Assembly (NCBI GenBank): GCA_910584725.1
Contig: CAJUBE010000010.1
Span: forward strand, 57,393 to 121,392
DNA from: an uncultured Lachnospiraceae bacterium
Lineage (GTDB): Bacteria; Bacillota; Clostridia; Lachnospirales; Lachnospiraceae
Length of the DNA stretch: 64,000 nt
Direction of reading: 5' to 3'
The notes below the pieces were generated by a model. It saw only the letters and a program-made list of their open reading frames with translations, did not search any database and had not been told where the DNA came from. A program made the translations under genes and the position numbers. Of the stretch, positions 34,201-41,833 are shown piece after piece. Each line of letters starts with the position of its first letter. The stretch's first letter is position 1.

Positions 34201-35892
34201 TCAATAGCAAATAAGGCGCCGGTTATTATTGTAACGGGGAAGGGCAACTATGCCGGGAAGGAGACGGCGAATTTTATAATAAATGCTAAAAGTATTGTGG
34301 CGAAAGATATCACGGCGGAGGATATTGCGGTAAATTATAACAAGAAGGTGCAGAAGGCAGTGCCTGTGCTTTTATGGAACGGAAAGAAACTGAAAAATAA
34401 GACGGATTATACGCTGGAATATCCCGATCTCCTGAATAATCCGAACGCTTACAAAATGCCCGGAACTTACACGATTCTGGTGAAAGGGAAGGGAAACTAT
34501 GGAGGAGAGCGCAGAGTATCCTTGCTCATCACCGAATCGAAGCTGATGAGTAAGGCAACTGTATCGAAAATAGCAGCGCAAACTTATACCGGGGAGGAAA
34601 TTACCGCTTCCACGATGGACAAAACGCCGGTAGTAAAGTCCGGCAGAAATGTGCTGCAAAAAGATGTTCATTACACAGTATCTTATGAGGATAATGTGGA
34701 GATTGGCAATGCAGTGATGATTCTGACGGGGACAGGAAAGGTAACTCCGGAGGGTACTTATACAGGTAAAAAAAGAGTAACCTTTAAAATTACGGGCGGC
34801 AATATTAAGAAAGCGACCGTAACCGGTATTCCTAAGAGTATAGTTTATACAGGAAACGCCATTAATGAAGCTACTTCCGGCTGGGGCAACAGCATTAGGC
34901 TGTCTGTGACTGGGAAGAATAGAGAAACGAAGGAACTAACGGAAGGTGTGGATTATACGCTGGAATATCAGAAAAACACGGATTGTGGAACGGCGCAGAT
35001 TATTTTCACAGGAATTAATGGTTATAGTGGCACCTTAAAGAAAAGCTTCAAGATCACTGCCTATGATATTCAGAAAGATACGGGCAGATTACTGAATGCA
35101 ACGATAGAGGGACAGCCAGTATACGCGAAGGGAGGCAGTAAACCAGAACCTGTCGTAAAATTTGGTAATATCCTGCTTGAAAAGGGTAAGGATTACACGC
35201 TTTCCTATAAAAACAACAGAGCGGTTTATGATGGGAAAAATGGCAGTAAAACACCTGTTGTGGTGATTAGGGGGAAAGGCAATTTCAAAGGAAGTACAAC
35301 TTTGACTTACACGATCGCTGGGCAGAACCTCGGAAATCTGAAGGCGGAGATATCAGATAAAGTCTATCAGAATAAGAAGAACGCCTACAAATCTGTCCCG
35401 AAAGTGATTGATCTGGACGGTAAGGCTTTAAAAGCCGGAACAGATTATGAAAAGAATTATAGCTATAGTTATGGCGCGGATACGAAACTGGCGGACGGAA
35501 GTATGAGGCGGAAAGGTGAGAAGATTGGTGAAAACGATGTTCTCCCGGCGAATACCCTTGTGCATGTTACTCTGACGGGAAAAGGGAATTACAGTGGTAC
35601 GCTGAATGGACAGTACCGTGTGACGGTAGCAACTGTCTCTAAAGCAAAAGTAACTGTTGCGACGCAGGTTTACAGCGGAAAGGAGATTATTCTGGATAAG
35701 AGCCAGATTACCGTGAAGGTGGGGAGGGATATCCTTCTTCCTGCGGATTATGAAATTTTGGAGGACAGTTACAAAAATAACGTAAAGAAAGGAACTGCCA
35801 GTGTAACTATACGGGGAACTGGTAATTACGGCGGGACGAAATCCATAAAATTCAAAATCAGGGCGAAGAGTATGCTCTGGTGGTGGAGATAG
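28201..35892 (+). CDS. Giant secreted multidomain repeat protein (LRR_5, InlB, CHB_HEX, MBG-like domains)
   Basis: 2563 residues. Signal peptide (about 8-38), then an acidic Pro/Glu/Gly-rich linker (to about 180). Next come eleven BspA-type leucine-rich repeats of 24 residues (about 234-485), a carboxypeptidase-regulatory-like domain (about 523-600), and a large middle with a sialidase-like propeller stretch (about 1030-1400). A CARDB-like domain (about 1410-1507) is followed by two alternations of an InlB-type B repeat and a chitobiase C-terminal-like domain (about 1620-1925). The end is seven immunoglobulin/MBG-like repeats carrying GKGNY (about 1950-2557), closing with WWWR. No LPXTG motif or C-terminal membrane helix is seen, so the mode of surface attachment is unclear. 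Probably an adhesin or glycan-binding protein. GGAGG precedes the ATG. Confidence 0.85.
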   Translation: MVMITNLKRKMGKKVLCVMLILTTVLANVDITVLAVERQTGTEANGGIPEDNSVTENPEGSDAVKEENPESGETEDVKPGSGETGSETGGEGSGESAPGEEKKPENPEGSENPENPDNPETPDDGMGEGTGEVGEDKPAEEPGEESGDISDSEQEPGEKGQEETEDNVTAIGEESVEDSGKCGYNLTWTLKDGTLTISGTGEMWDYSHSDYGTTAPWGKYADKITSLVLDEGITSIGKYAFCGCRGLSGSLVIPESTISISGYSFQACTGFTGTLEIPDGVMKIGERAFQSCTGLTGNINIPESVTVIEGAAFRNCIGLNGSLMIPEGVTSIEWETFYGCSGLTGKLEIPNSVTSIGDEAFRDCSGFTGSLTIPDSVTSIGGGTFLGCSGFSGSLTVPDSVTSIGVCAFQDCDGFTGSLEISAGVISIERDTFSGCSGLTGNLEIPNGVTSIGDGAFWGCSGLNGKIYIPANVTEIGQYAFADINNPVIYGVPGSYAETYAKENNIPFIPYQFNEPDNSPIEIAHSAHIYVIDSDLGTPVAGALVNGTATDANGYIAMPVEEEGKEAYISVTADGYIPYMSYKALSTGGTYYISMAPSDGEFDIVYAKATIGNTVTNLLADKVYLQHTEDTISDASASAMMEIEVKARGDVKNYTLVQDGALIASSEEGKFSVPIFLRSEGNALTNLKAQKDVRIKATDVDGKTTVKRIGIYISPEGAADIKEENKSGSLKIGSNIEFTLPDNTIPFLGGETLSYGLANALPFDLTVERNGLVKIAINKGTSQSIEAFKEDFDGLSRRAQNLSDAAAAFGGKPEKFGAGCLSASVTVKGYGEGYIDMTRPGTFGVKVDVIVAGKGSAKYQQYFWAGAVPLYISVEAGAELSDKVTLSIKGEDFILQTEGGVGTLSGKIFLTAKAGVGVEKVVSVGVSGTGACNYFYKPLDDYTKVWLNAYLELEADCFGWHMNLFKSPEATYTIYEPQGSSGGAMGGRSLTESMTAQLYNVDAYTVMDRSYLHQEAAAPITAFSASGSDTFVQSSVYPGADPKLVRAGDKFYLFWLQDIPSRSAENRAAVVYASSDDGANFSAPKQLVPEDENQTHDNGIDVCVDGGKIYVCWQDAAKAFASGADLNEVAGNQHISYAVVDAATGEVLSHETVTEEAGCYLQPQIYVNQGQVQIAWILNSLTSADGLWGTDNQESLQKYDAATGTIETFPIGEGNEKIVSMDGAVGNSQVGVVYALDTDGNLQTVSDRVIYFDTRFGSEGDRTLLTSEPGMNDNPVAEGGRIYWYADGNISYTTVGSTAVQQIYEEARPDINSNFRVLSEGEKTEIIWDAIAYETEKVALYGIGSSGEGQWTSPYMIEQTDSEMTGSITGSLQNGIPYIAYMHIRNQEDGSKINSLCVTQKKDVTNLALNYAGYEYEDFKPGQTLPIVVELTNKGNTTVDAVEMKLDGASLGTQGIHLGAGETGSFVLEQYTIPAETDSYAEHTLTVTASGESSTSDNDYQIGIGYTDVKVLCSQRWQDEATWLDLSVLNDSDIASDVTLNIRGDKEDGEILYSEELGEIAGGKGVSMTVNLQPYEDSCCTYFVEAVTGTEDVIEGNNTVFVYTGFGTDVPGGVLVPDPHFYTVSFQSNGGSAVESQQIEEDGSASEPPVPSREGYRFIGWYFGGEPYNFQLPITGDITLEAVWEEQNALTAPSASFPSGSEVEIGTKIVLTCAASGAEIYYTLDGTMPDRSSTLYREPIVVLGDMTIMAVAVREGYKDSQVATFVYHAVNPSPDIYMVVFQSNGGTQVDSQEVKAGETVQRPEDPVREGYRFTGWYLDGELYDFALPVTGNIRLEAVWESLDTLDMPVSNIASGKAIPEGSKIILSTDQPGVKIYYTLDGTIPTDKGILYREPIVITEDTVIRAVAVRKGWKDSPVATFRYTISVKKDDLGEILPEDFPEGGADAIPAGLWIAGVDEKGYTYTGKAIKPEVRVYDHKTRLRVKMDYSISYKNHTKANDGSIANKAPVIIVTGKGNYAGKETANFIINAKSIVAKDITAEDIAVNYNKKVQKAVPVLLWNGKKLKNKTDYTLEYPDLLNNPNAYKMPGTYTILVKGKGNYGGERRVSLLITESKLMSKATVSKIAAQTYTGEEITASTMDKTPVVKSGRNVLQKDVHYTVSYEDNVEIGNAVMILTGTGKVTPEGTYTGKKRVTFKITGGNIKKATVTGIPKSIVYTGNAINEATSGWGNSIRLSVTGKNRETKELTEGVDYTLEYQKNTDCGTAQIIFTGINGYSGTLKKSFKITAYDIQKDTGRLLNATIEGQPVYAKGGSKPEPVVKFGNILLEKGKDYTLSYKNNRAVYDGKNGSKTPVVVIRGKGNFKGSTTLTYTIAGQNLGNLKAEISDKVYQNKKNAYKSVPKVIDLDGKALKAGTDYEKNYSYSYGADTKLADGSMRRKGEKIGENDVLPANTLVHVTLTGKGNYSGTLNGQYRVTVATVSKAKVTVATQVYSGKEIILDKSQITVKVGRDILLPADYEILEDSYKNNVKKGTASVTIRGTGNYGGTKSIKFKIRAKSMLWWWR
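28900..29655 (+). repeat. Tandem 72-bp repeats encoding BspA-type leucine-rich repeats
   Basis: About ten and a half units of 24 codons, following the pattern TSIG-xxAF-xxCSGLTG-xLxIPxxV, lie in tandem. Several neighbouring units are close at the DNA level, so unit number could vary by recombination. Confidence 0.8.
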
Positions 35893-35947
35893 CAGAAAGC
35901 AAAAGCAGTGTACTCAAGTTTGAGGACTTTTCTTGCAAATTGTTTAA

Positions 35948-35976
35948 TTGACATATTAATTTGTACTGTGTATTAT
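35948..35976 (+). promoter_or_regulatory. Promoter of the tandem-repeat RNA
   Basis: TTGACA (35948-35953), 17 bp, TATTAT (35971-35976). Transcription would start near 35983, about 27 bases before the first full repeat. Confidence 0.65.
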
Positions 35977-35982
35977 AATACT

Positions 35983-36141
35983 CAGAAGGGGATCTTTCCC
36001 TACAAAATAGTGTTCGCTTCCCGATATGCGGCTTATAAATGGTAGAGACTACAAATGGTGTTCACTTCCGGTATGCGGCTTACAAATGGTCGGGACTAAA
36101 ATGGTTGTAACGCTCTGTCAAAAGGCAGGGCGTTACTTTTA
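35983..36141 (+). ncRNA. Putative type III antitoxin RNA (two tandem repeats of 46-48 nt)
   Basis: A strong promoter, two near-identical tandem units (36010-36057 and 36058-36103) and an intrinsic terminator bound a transcript of about 155 nt with no convincing coding frame. The units share GTGTTC-CTTCC, TATGCGGCTTA and AAATGGT blocks, and each ends in an A-rich ACTAAAATG-like sequence; a partial unit (CTACAAAATA) precedes the first. The order promoter, RNA repeats, leaky terminator, toxin gene is the plan of type III toxin-antitoxin loci. Repeats of about 45 nt are, as I recall, typical of the CptIN branch. Assignment is inference. Confidence 0.55.
36107..36141 (+). terminator. Terminator after the tandem-repeat RNA
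   Basis: GTAACGC (36107-36113) pairs with GCGTTAC (36130-36136), extended inward by further pairs, followed by TTTTAT. It sits between the repeats and the short toxin-like frame, as in type III loci. Confidence 0.8.
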
Positions 36142-36157
36142 TACGGGAGGATATTTT

Positions 36158-36217
36158 ATGCGGCAGGCTCAGTTGTATTTTCTTTCGGACCAATATTATA
36201 TTGGTAAATTATTTTAA
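36158..36217 (+). pseudogene. 19-codon remnant resembling the N-terminus of a CptN/ToxN-type toxin
   Basis: GGGAGG, 7 bases, then ATG and MRQAQLYFLSDQYYIGKLF before TAA. The ribosome binding site is excellent, yet the frame ends after 19 codons and the rel promoter follows within 10 bp. LYFLSDQYY resembles, from memory, the first strand of type III endoribonuclease toxins of the CptN branch, which are about 150-170 residues. I read it as a toxin gene deleted down to its start. It could instead be a genuine short peptide. Confidence 0.45.
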
Positions 36218-36223
36218 TTTTCC

Positions 36224-36252
36224 TTGCAAATAATAGGAGAATGGCGTAAAAT
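36224..36252 (+). promoter_or_regulatory. Promoter of rel
   Basis: TTGCAA (36224-36229), 17 bp, TAAAAT (36247-36252), ending 44 bp before the ATG. Confidence 0.65.
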
Positions 36253-36295
36253 TGCTAATATATATTATGTAATCCAATAAGGATTGGGTGAATGT

Positions 36296-38611
36296 ATGGC
36301 GACAGAAGAAAAGACTGAGCTGGTCTTTGACGACGGCAGAATAGAATCGATAGAGGAATTTCAGACTCCGGGGCAGCTTTATGAGGAGCTTATTACCCGT
36401 GTGCGCAAATACCATCCTTCGACGGATATCAGTCTGATCAGAAAAGCTTACCGTGTCGCTTCCGATGCCCATGCGGGGCAGGCCAGAAAGTCTGGGGAGC
36501 CCTATATCATCCATCCGCTGTACGTGTCCATTATTCTTGCGGATCTGGAGATGGATAAGGAAACCATTGTTGCGGGTCTTCTGCATGATGTGGTGGAAGA
36601 TACCGTTATGACGGACGAAGAAATCGGCAGGGAGTTCGGGGAGGAAGTCGCGCATCTGGTGGACGGCGTCACGAAGCTGGATAAACTGAACTTTCACGGA
36701 GAGCACGGAAATTACGATAAAGACACGGAGAAGCTGGAGCGGCAGGCGGAGAACCTGCGCAAAATGTTCCTTGCCATGGCGAGGGATATCCGTGTCATAC
36801 TGATAAAGCTGGCTGATCGTCTGCACAACATGCGGACGCTGCAGCATATGCGGCCGGAGAAACAGCAGGAGATTGCGAGGGAGACGCTCGATATTTACTC
36901 TCCCATTGCCCAGCGTTTGGGCATTTCAAAGATTAAGGTGGAATTAGACGATTTGTCATTAAAATATCTGGAACCCGAGGCTTACTATGATCTGGTGGAT
37001 AAGATCGCTGTCAGGAAGAGCGAGAGGGAGCGTTATATTCAGGCCATTGTGGATGAGGTCAGCGTGCATATCAAAAACGCCGGCATCAAAGCGCAGATTG
37101 ATGGCCGTATCAAGCATTTTTTCAGCATTTATAAGAAGATGAAAAACCAGAATAAGACCATAGACCAGATCTATGATCTGTTTGCTGTGCGTATCATTGT
37201 GGATTCAGTGAGGGATTGCTATGCCGCGCTGGGCGTGATCCATGAGATGTATAAGCCGATTCCCGGCCGTTTCAAGGATTATATTGCCATGCCCAAATCA
37301 AATATGTACCAGTCTCTCCACACCACGCTGATCGGGGAAAGCGGGCAGCCGTTTGAAATCCAGATCCGCACCTACGAGATGCACAAGGCGGCAGAGTATG
37401 GTATTGCGGCTCACTGGAAATACAAGGAGGCCTCGGACGGGAAGAAGGTGGAAGCCCAGGAGGAGGAGAAGCTTGTATGGCTGCGCCAGATTCTGGAATG
37501 GCAGCAGGATATGACGGACAATAAGGAGTTTATGAATCTTTTAAAGGATGACTTAAACCTTTTTGCCGACACGGTATTCTGTTTTACTCCCACAGGGGAT
37601 GTGAAAAGCCTGCCGGCGGGATCCACGCCCATCGACTTCGCCTACAGCGTACACAGCGCGGTGGGCAATAAAATGATCGGTGCGCGGGTCAACGGCAAGC
37701 TGGTGACCATAGATTATGAGATCAAGAACGGCGACCGGGTGGAGATTATGACTTCCCAGAACTCTAAGGGTCCGAGCCGCGACTGGCTGAACGTGGTGAA
37801 GAGCACGCAGGCCAAGAATAAAATCAATCAGTGGTTCAAAAATGAACTGAAAGAAGATAATATCGTCAAAGGCCGGGAACTGATTCAGGCCTACTGTAAG
37901 GCGAAATCAATCAATATCTCGGATGTGGTGACGCCTCAGTACGAGGAAGCTGTCATTAAAAAATACGGTTTCCAAAACTGGGAATCGGTGCTGGCGGCGG
38001 TAGGACACGGCGCCCTCAAGGAAGGGCAGATCATTAACCGTATGCAGGAGCTTTATGAGAAAGACCACAAGCGGGAGATGACTGACGCCGAGGTGCTGGC
38101 GGAGATCGAGGAGAGCGTGCGCATCAACCGCGCGAAGCCGGGAAAGAACACCAGCGCCATCGTGGTGAAAGGCATTCATGATGTGGCTGTCCGCTTCTCC
38201 AAGTGCTGTAGTCCGGTGCCGGGGGACGAGATTGTGGGATTTGTCACGAGGGGACGGGGCATTTCCATCCACAGGACGGACTGCGTGAACCTGCTGAACC
38301 TGCCGGAGATCGACAGAAACCGTCTGATCGACGCGGAGTGGCAGCAGCCGGAGGGGGCGGCAGCCGGCGAGAAGTATCTGGTGGAGATCAGTATTTACGC
38401 CAACAACAGAAACGGGCTTCTGGCGGATGTGTCCCGGGCGCTCACGGAGAAGGAGATTGACATTCAGGCGCTGAATACGCGGGTGAACAAGCAGGGGACG
38501 GCGACGATCATGGTCAGCTTTGAGGTCGGCAGCAAAGAGGAATTGCAGCGGATCATTGATAAGATCAGGACCATAGAAAGTATTATAGATATAGAGAGAA
38601 CAACCGGTTGA
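36296..38611 (+). CDS. rel: Bifunctional (p)ppGpp synthetase/hydrolase Rel
   Basis: 771 residues, the long RSH form. Domains in order are hydrolase HD (YIIHPLYV, GLLHDVVEDT; intact metal motif), synthetase (about 240-350, RFKDYIAMPKSNMYQSLHTT), TGS (about 405-465), a helical region, then a C-terminal ACT domain (about 695-770). Intact motifs in both catalytic domains suggest it both makes and degrades the stringent-response alarmone, as the single Rel of Firmicutes does. ATG at 36296 is preferred over TTG at 36284, which sits directly on AAGGA. Followed after 11 bp by the MBL-fold gene. Confidence 0.96.
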   Translation: MATEEKTELVFDDGRIESIEEFQTPGQLYEELITRVRKYHPSTDISLIRKAYRVASDAHAGQARKSGEPYIIHPLYVSIILADLEMDKETIVAGLLHDVVEDTVMTDEEIGREFGEEVAHLVDGVTKLDKLNFHGEHGNYDKDTEKLERQAENLRKMFLAMARDIRVILIKLADRLHNMRTLQHMRPEKQQEIARETLDIYSPIAQRLGISKIKVELDDLSLKYLEPEAYYDLVDKIAVRKSERERYIQAIVDEVSVHIKNAGIKAQIDGRIKHFFSIYKKMKNQNKTIDQIYDLFAVRIIVDSVRDCYAALGVIHEMYKPIPGRFKDYIAMPKSNMYQSLHTTLIGESGQPFEIQIRTYEMHKAAEYGIAAHWKYKEASDGKKVEAQEEEKLVWLRQILEWQQDMTDNKEFMNLLKDDLNLFADTVFCFTPTGDVKSLPAGSTPIDFAYSVHSAVGNKMIGARVNGKLVTIDYEIKNGDRVEIMTSQNSKGPSRDWLNVVKSTQAKNKINQWFKNELKEDNIVKGRELIQAYCKAKSINISDVVTPQYEEAVIKKYGFQNWESVLAAVGHGALKEGQIINRMQELYEKDHKREMTDAEVLAEIEESVRINRAKPGKNTSAIVVKGIHDVAVRFSKCCSPVPGDEIVGFVTRGRGISIHRTDCVNLLNLPEIDRNRLIDAEWQQPEGAAAGEKYLVEISIYANNRNGLLADVSRALTEKEIDIQALNTRVNKQGTATIMVSFEVGSKEELQRIIDKIRTIESIIDIERTTG

Positions 38612-38622
38612 GGGAGAGGAAG

Positions 38623-39255
38623 ATGAGCAATTTAAAAATCGGCAGGCTGATGCTGGGCATCTGCCAGACGAACTGTTATTTTGTATATAAGGAGGGCACG
38701 AAGGATGTAATTTTCTTCGACCCGGCGGACAAGGGCGACTATATTTACGAGACGCTGCAGGAGAAGGGCTTTCAGGTGAAGGGGATTCTTCTGACCCACG
38801 CGCATTTTGACCATATCTGGGGCTGCAACAGGCTGCGGGAACTTTCGGGCGCGCCGGTTTACGCTTATGAGGAGGAAAAACCGCTCTGCGAGGATGCGGT
38901 GACGAACGTTTCCGATCAGGTGGGGCGTCCCTACACGGTGATCCCGGACAGATATCTAAAGGAGAATGAGGAGATTACGATTGCGGATATGACTTGTAAG
39001 CTGATCGCCACGCCGGGGCACACGGTGGGGAGCTGCTGTTATTATTTTCAGGAGGCTGGCATCCTCGTTGCGGGAGATACGCTTTTTCAGGAGTCGGTGG
39101 GCAGGACAGATCTGGCGACGGGCAGCATGAGCGCGCTGACCAGATCAGTCAAAGATAAGCTTTTTATACTGCCGGACGAGACAAAGGTTTACCCCGGGCA
39201 CGGGGAATCCACGACGATCGGGCACGAGAAGATGTATAATCCGTTTGTCCAGTGA
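38623..39255 (+). CDS. MBL-fold hydrolase (glyoxalase II-like)
   Basis: 210 residues. Metallo-beta-lactamase fold with the metal motif LTHAHFDHIWG, TPGHTVGSCCYYF, VAGDTLFQ and the C-terminal YPGHGESTTIG. It is close to YqgX/GloB-like thioesterases that hydrolyse hydroxyacylglutathione or bacillithiol-type thioesters; the true substrate is unknown. It often follows rel in Firmicutes. ATG at 38623 follows GGGAGAGGA; an in-frame TTG at 38608 overlaps the rel stop. Confidence 0.88.
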   Translation: MSNLKIGRLMLGICQTNCYFVYKEGTKDVIFFDPADKGDYIYETLQEKGFQVKGILLTHAHFDHIWGCNRLRELSGAPVYAYEEEKPLCEDAVTNVSDQVGRPYTVIPDRYLKENEEITIADMTCKLIATPGHTVGSCCYYFQEAGILVAGDTLFQESVGRTDLATGSMSALTRSVKDKLFILPDETKVYPGHGESTTIGHEKMYNPFVQ

Positions 39256-39492
39256 CAAATGCCGGCAAAAGACGAGGGGGCTGACGCAGACTGACAAAAG
39301 GGATTCTGCATACAGAAGTGTCTTGAGGCGGTGGATAAAAGGTGATAGGAGCAAGCGAAGGATGGGCGACTGCAGAGACTGCGGATCGCCTATCTCGGCG
39401 TAACGGGCGCAAAGCGACAGAGACCAGCGGCTCTAAGGCGACGGGAGCAGAGGAAAACAACGGCAGTAAACTGCTCTGATATGGAGGAAAAT

Positions 39493-40254
39493 ATGGACGG
39501 ACAGTTACAGACGGCATCTGAAAACGGGCTGCGGGTACTGAACCGCGATGTCATCAAATATATTGCCATGTTCACCATGCTGCTCAATCATATCGCGCAT
39601 GTCTTTCTGACGGTGGGGACGCCGCTCTACGAACTGCTGGAGGACATCGGTTTCTTTACGGCGCCGGTGATGTGTTATTTTATGGTGGAAGGCTATGCCT
39701 ATACGCGCTCCAAGGTCAAGTATGGGCTGAGGCTGCTGCTGTTTGCGGTTATCTCGCAGATACCGTTTCAGCTTGCTTTCGGGCAGGGCGGTTTTAACAT
39801 GATTTACACGCTGCTTTGCTGTTTCCTGCTTCTTGTGGTGATGGAGCGGGTGAGCAGCCTCCTGCTTCGGGAAGTTCTCGGCGTGCTTCTCATTCTGGCG
39901 ACGGTTGTCGGGGATTGGGCTGTGGTTGCGCCGGTTCTCACGAGTTTTTTAGCGAACGGCAGAGGGGACAGGAGAAGGACGGCTTTTGGATTCGCAGCGG
40001 GGTATGTGCTTTTTTCGCTATTAAACGTCCAGCGCTTTATGTCCGGGGCGCAGGGGGACTGGACGCTGTACGCCGTCACCCACGCGGCGCTTTCCGGGCT
40101 CGGCATCCTTGCGGCGGGGGTCGTGATTCTCGTATTTTACAATGGGAAACGGGCGCAGAGGGGCAGGAATTTTTCCAAATGGTTTTTCTATGTTTTTTAC
40201 CCGGCGCACCTTGTTGTGCTGTATGTAATTAAAATGAGTTTACATAATATCTAA
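39493..40254 (+). CDS. TraX family membrane protein
   Basis: 253 residues with about seven to eight membrane helices. The N-terminal LNRDVIKYIAMFTMLLNHIAH and the GGFNMIYTLL block are typical of TraX-like proteins, named for the F-pilin acetylase. Chromosomal members in Firmicutes are uncharacterised and may be membrane acyltransferases. ATG at 39493 follows GGAGGAAAAT. The 237-bp gap before it shows no gene, promoter of note or strong hairpin. Confidence 0.82.
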   Translation: MDGQLQTASENGLRVLNRDVIKYIAMFTMLLNHIAHVFLTVGTPLYELLEDIGFFTAPVMCYFMVEGYAYTRSKVKYGLRLLLFAVISQIPFQLAFGQGGFNMIYTLLCCFLLLVVMERVSSLLLREVLGVLLILATVVGDWAVVAPVLTSFLANGRGDRRRTAFGFAAGYVLFSLLNVQRFMSGAQGDWTLYAVTHAALSGLGILAAGVVILVFYNGKRAQRGRNFSKWFFYVFYPAHLVVLYVIKMSLHNI

Positions 40255-40344
40255 CGGATTGATGCCGATGCTGATGCCACGGGAATTGGTTTACATAATA
40301 TATTGCCAGCAGTAAGGCAGACTTGCGGGAAAGGAGGACGCGGC

Positions 40345-41655
40345 GTGGGAGTACAGGAAACTTCCGACAGGCAACAGAAAATAGAGAATCTGGCGGAGGA
40401 GATTCTGCGTCTGGCGCATGACGGTCTTCTGATCAATATGCGGTTTCTGGATGTGGCGTTGTCGAAGCTGAAACTTACGTGCAGGCAGCAGACGGGGGCG
40501 CATCTGTTTGACGGCGCCACGCTTTTCTATGACCCGGTGCGGCTCTTAAGACAATATAAGATATCGCCCAATTACGCGGCGAGGCTCTATCTGCACACGC
40601 TTCTGCACTGTATTTTTTTCCACAGCAGCGGGACGGACAAGCTGAACAGGCTCTATTGGGATATGGCGACGGATATCGCCGTGGAGAACACGATTCTGGA
40701 CATCAATCTGCATCTGACCGGTCTGCAGACGGACGACACGCTGCGAAACCGTCTGGAGATTTTGAAAAAGCAGGCGGGCGGCCTGACGGCGGAGAAAATT
40801 TACCGCCATTTCCGGGTGGAGGAGCCGTCCGAAAAGGCGGTGGAGGACTGGCATAAGTTGTGCCATTTCGACGAGCACATTTACTGGGACAGGCGGGAGG
40901 AACTGGAACTGTCGCAGGAGGAGTGGCGTAAGGTCAGCGAGCGAATTAAGGCGGACTTAAAGAGTTTCAGCCGTGACAAGAACAGCGCGGAGAGTATAGA
41001 GGAGAATTTGAAGGAGGCTACAAGAGAGCATTATGACTATGCGGGCTTCTTAAAAAAATTCATGGTCATGGGCGAGTCCATACAGGTCAACGATGATGAA
41101 TTTGACTATATCTACTATACTTACGGGCTGGACACTTACGGCAATATGCCGCTGGTGGAGCCTTTGGAGTATAAGGACAGCAATAAGATCCGGGATTTCG
41201 TGATCGCGCTGGACACTTCCGCTTCCTGCCGGGGTGAGGTCGTGCAGACTTTTTTGCAGAAAACATATAATATCATGCAGGACGCGGAGAGCTTTTTCAC
41301 GAAGATCAACGTGCATATCATCCAGTGCGACAGCGAGGTGCAGCAGGATGTGAAGATCACGGAGCGGGAAGAGTTCGATCGGTTTATGGAGCAGGGAAAG
41401 CTTACGGGCTTTGGATCCACGGACTTCCGCCCAGTGTTCTCCTACGTGGAAAAGCTGCGGGAGACGGGCGAGCTTCCGGGGCTTAAGGGATTGATTTACT
41501 TTACCGACGGGTACGGGATTTACCCGGAACAGATGCCGGATTACGACGTGGCCTTTGTGTTTCTTCACGAGGACGAGAACGCGCCGAAGGTACCGCCCTG
41601 GGCGATCCGCCTTGTCCTCGAGGAAGAGGAGATTCAGGGTGAGAAAAACTCCTGA
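40345..41655 (+). CDS. VWA-like / DUF2201 putative metallopeptidase-domain protein
   Basis: About 436 residues. The N-terminal part (ARLYLHTLLHCIFFHSS, WDMATDIAVENTIL) resembles the DUF2201 metallopeptidase-like domain with an HxxxH-like metal site. The C-terminal part is VWA-like, with the DxSxS-type site in VIALDTSASCRGEV. Such proteins pair with MoxR AAA ATPases, and one follows. The GTG start at 40345 is preferred because AAAGGAGGA lies 6 bases upstream. Its stop codon lies inside palindromic repeat copy C, so the last residues are encoded by the repeat. Confidence 0.82.
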   Translation: MGVQETSDRQQKIENLAEEILRLAHDGLLINMRFLDVALSKLKLTCRQQTGAHLFDGATLFYDPVRLLRQYKISPNYAARLYLHTLLHCIFFHSSGTDKLNRLYWDMATDIAVENTILDINLHLTGLQTDDTLRNRLEILKKQAGGLTAEKIYRHFRVEEPSEKAVEDWHKLCHFDEHIYWDRREELELSQEEWRKVSERIKADLKSFSRDKNSAESIEENLKEATREHYDYAGFLKKFMVMGESIQVNDDEFDYIYYTYGLDTYGNMPLVEPLEYKDSNKIRDFVIALDTSASCRGEVVQTFLQKTYNIMQDAESFFTKINVHIIQCDSEVQQDVKITEREEFDRFMEQGKLTGFGSTDFRPVFSYVEKLRETGELPGLKGLIYFTDGYGIYPEQMPDYDVAFVFLHEDENAPKVPPWAIRLVLEEEEIQGEKNS

Positions 41656-41769
41656 GGCGCAGCAGCAAAGACTGCATCGCAAAGCCAGCAAGGCTGACTT
41701 GGAGGTACGAAGTCTATTTTGCTCACTTTTCTCACACAGGAGAATGCATGAAAAGAGGCATTTTCTCAG
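41639..41769. repeat. Interspersed palindromic repeat, copy C
   Basis: GTGAGAAAAACTCCTGA, then GCAGCAAAGACTGCATCGC and AAGCCAGCAAGGCTGACTT, then GCTCAC/CTCAC, then AGGAGAATGC...GGCATTTTCTC. The inner section matches copy B almost base for base. It begins 17 bp inside the VWA gene and supplies its stop codon. Confidence 0.7.
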
Positions 41770-41833
41770 ATAAGTTTGTTCGTTTTGGAATCTGAGATGC
41801 TGTTTAAAAGAAACGATAGGAGCGTACAGCGAT

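Noticed and set aside
36010..36103. CRISPR array
   Set aside because: Only two directly abutting units with no spacers, and no cas genes.
36026..36217. 63-codon frame across the tandem-repeat RNA
   Set aside because: It runs through both repeats and the terminator stem and has no ribosome binding site; its last 19 codons are the toxin-like frame, which has its own.
39256..39492. tRNA or small RNA in the gap before the TraX gene
   Set aside because: No cloverleaf, promoter-terminator pair or strong hairpin could be found.
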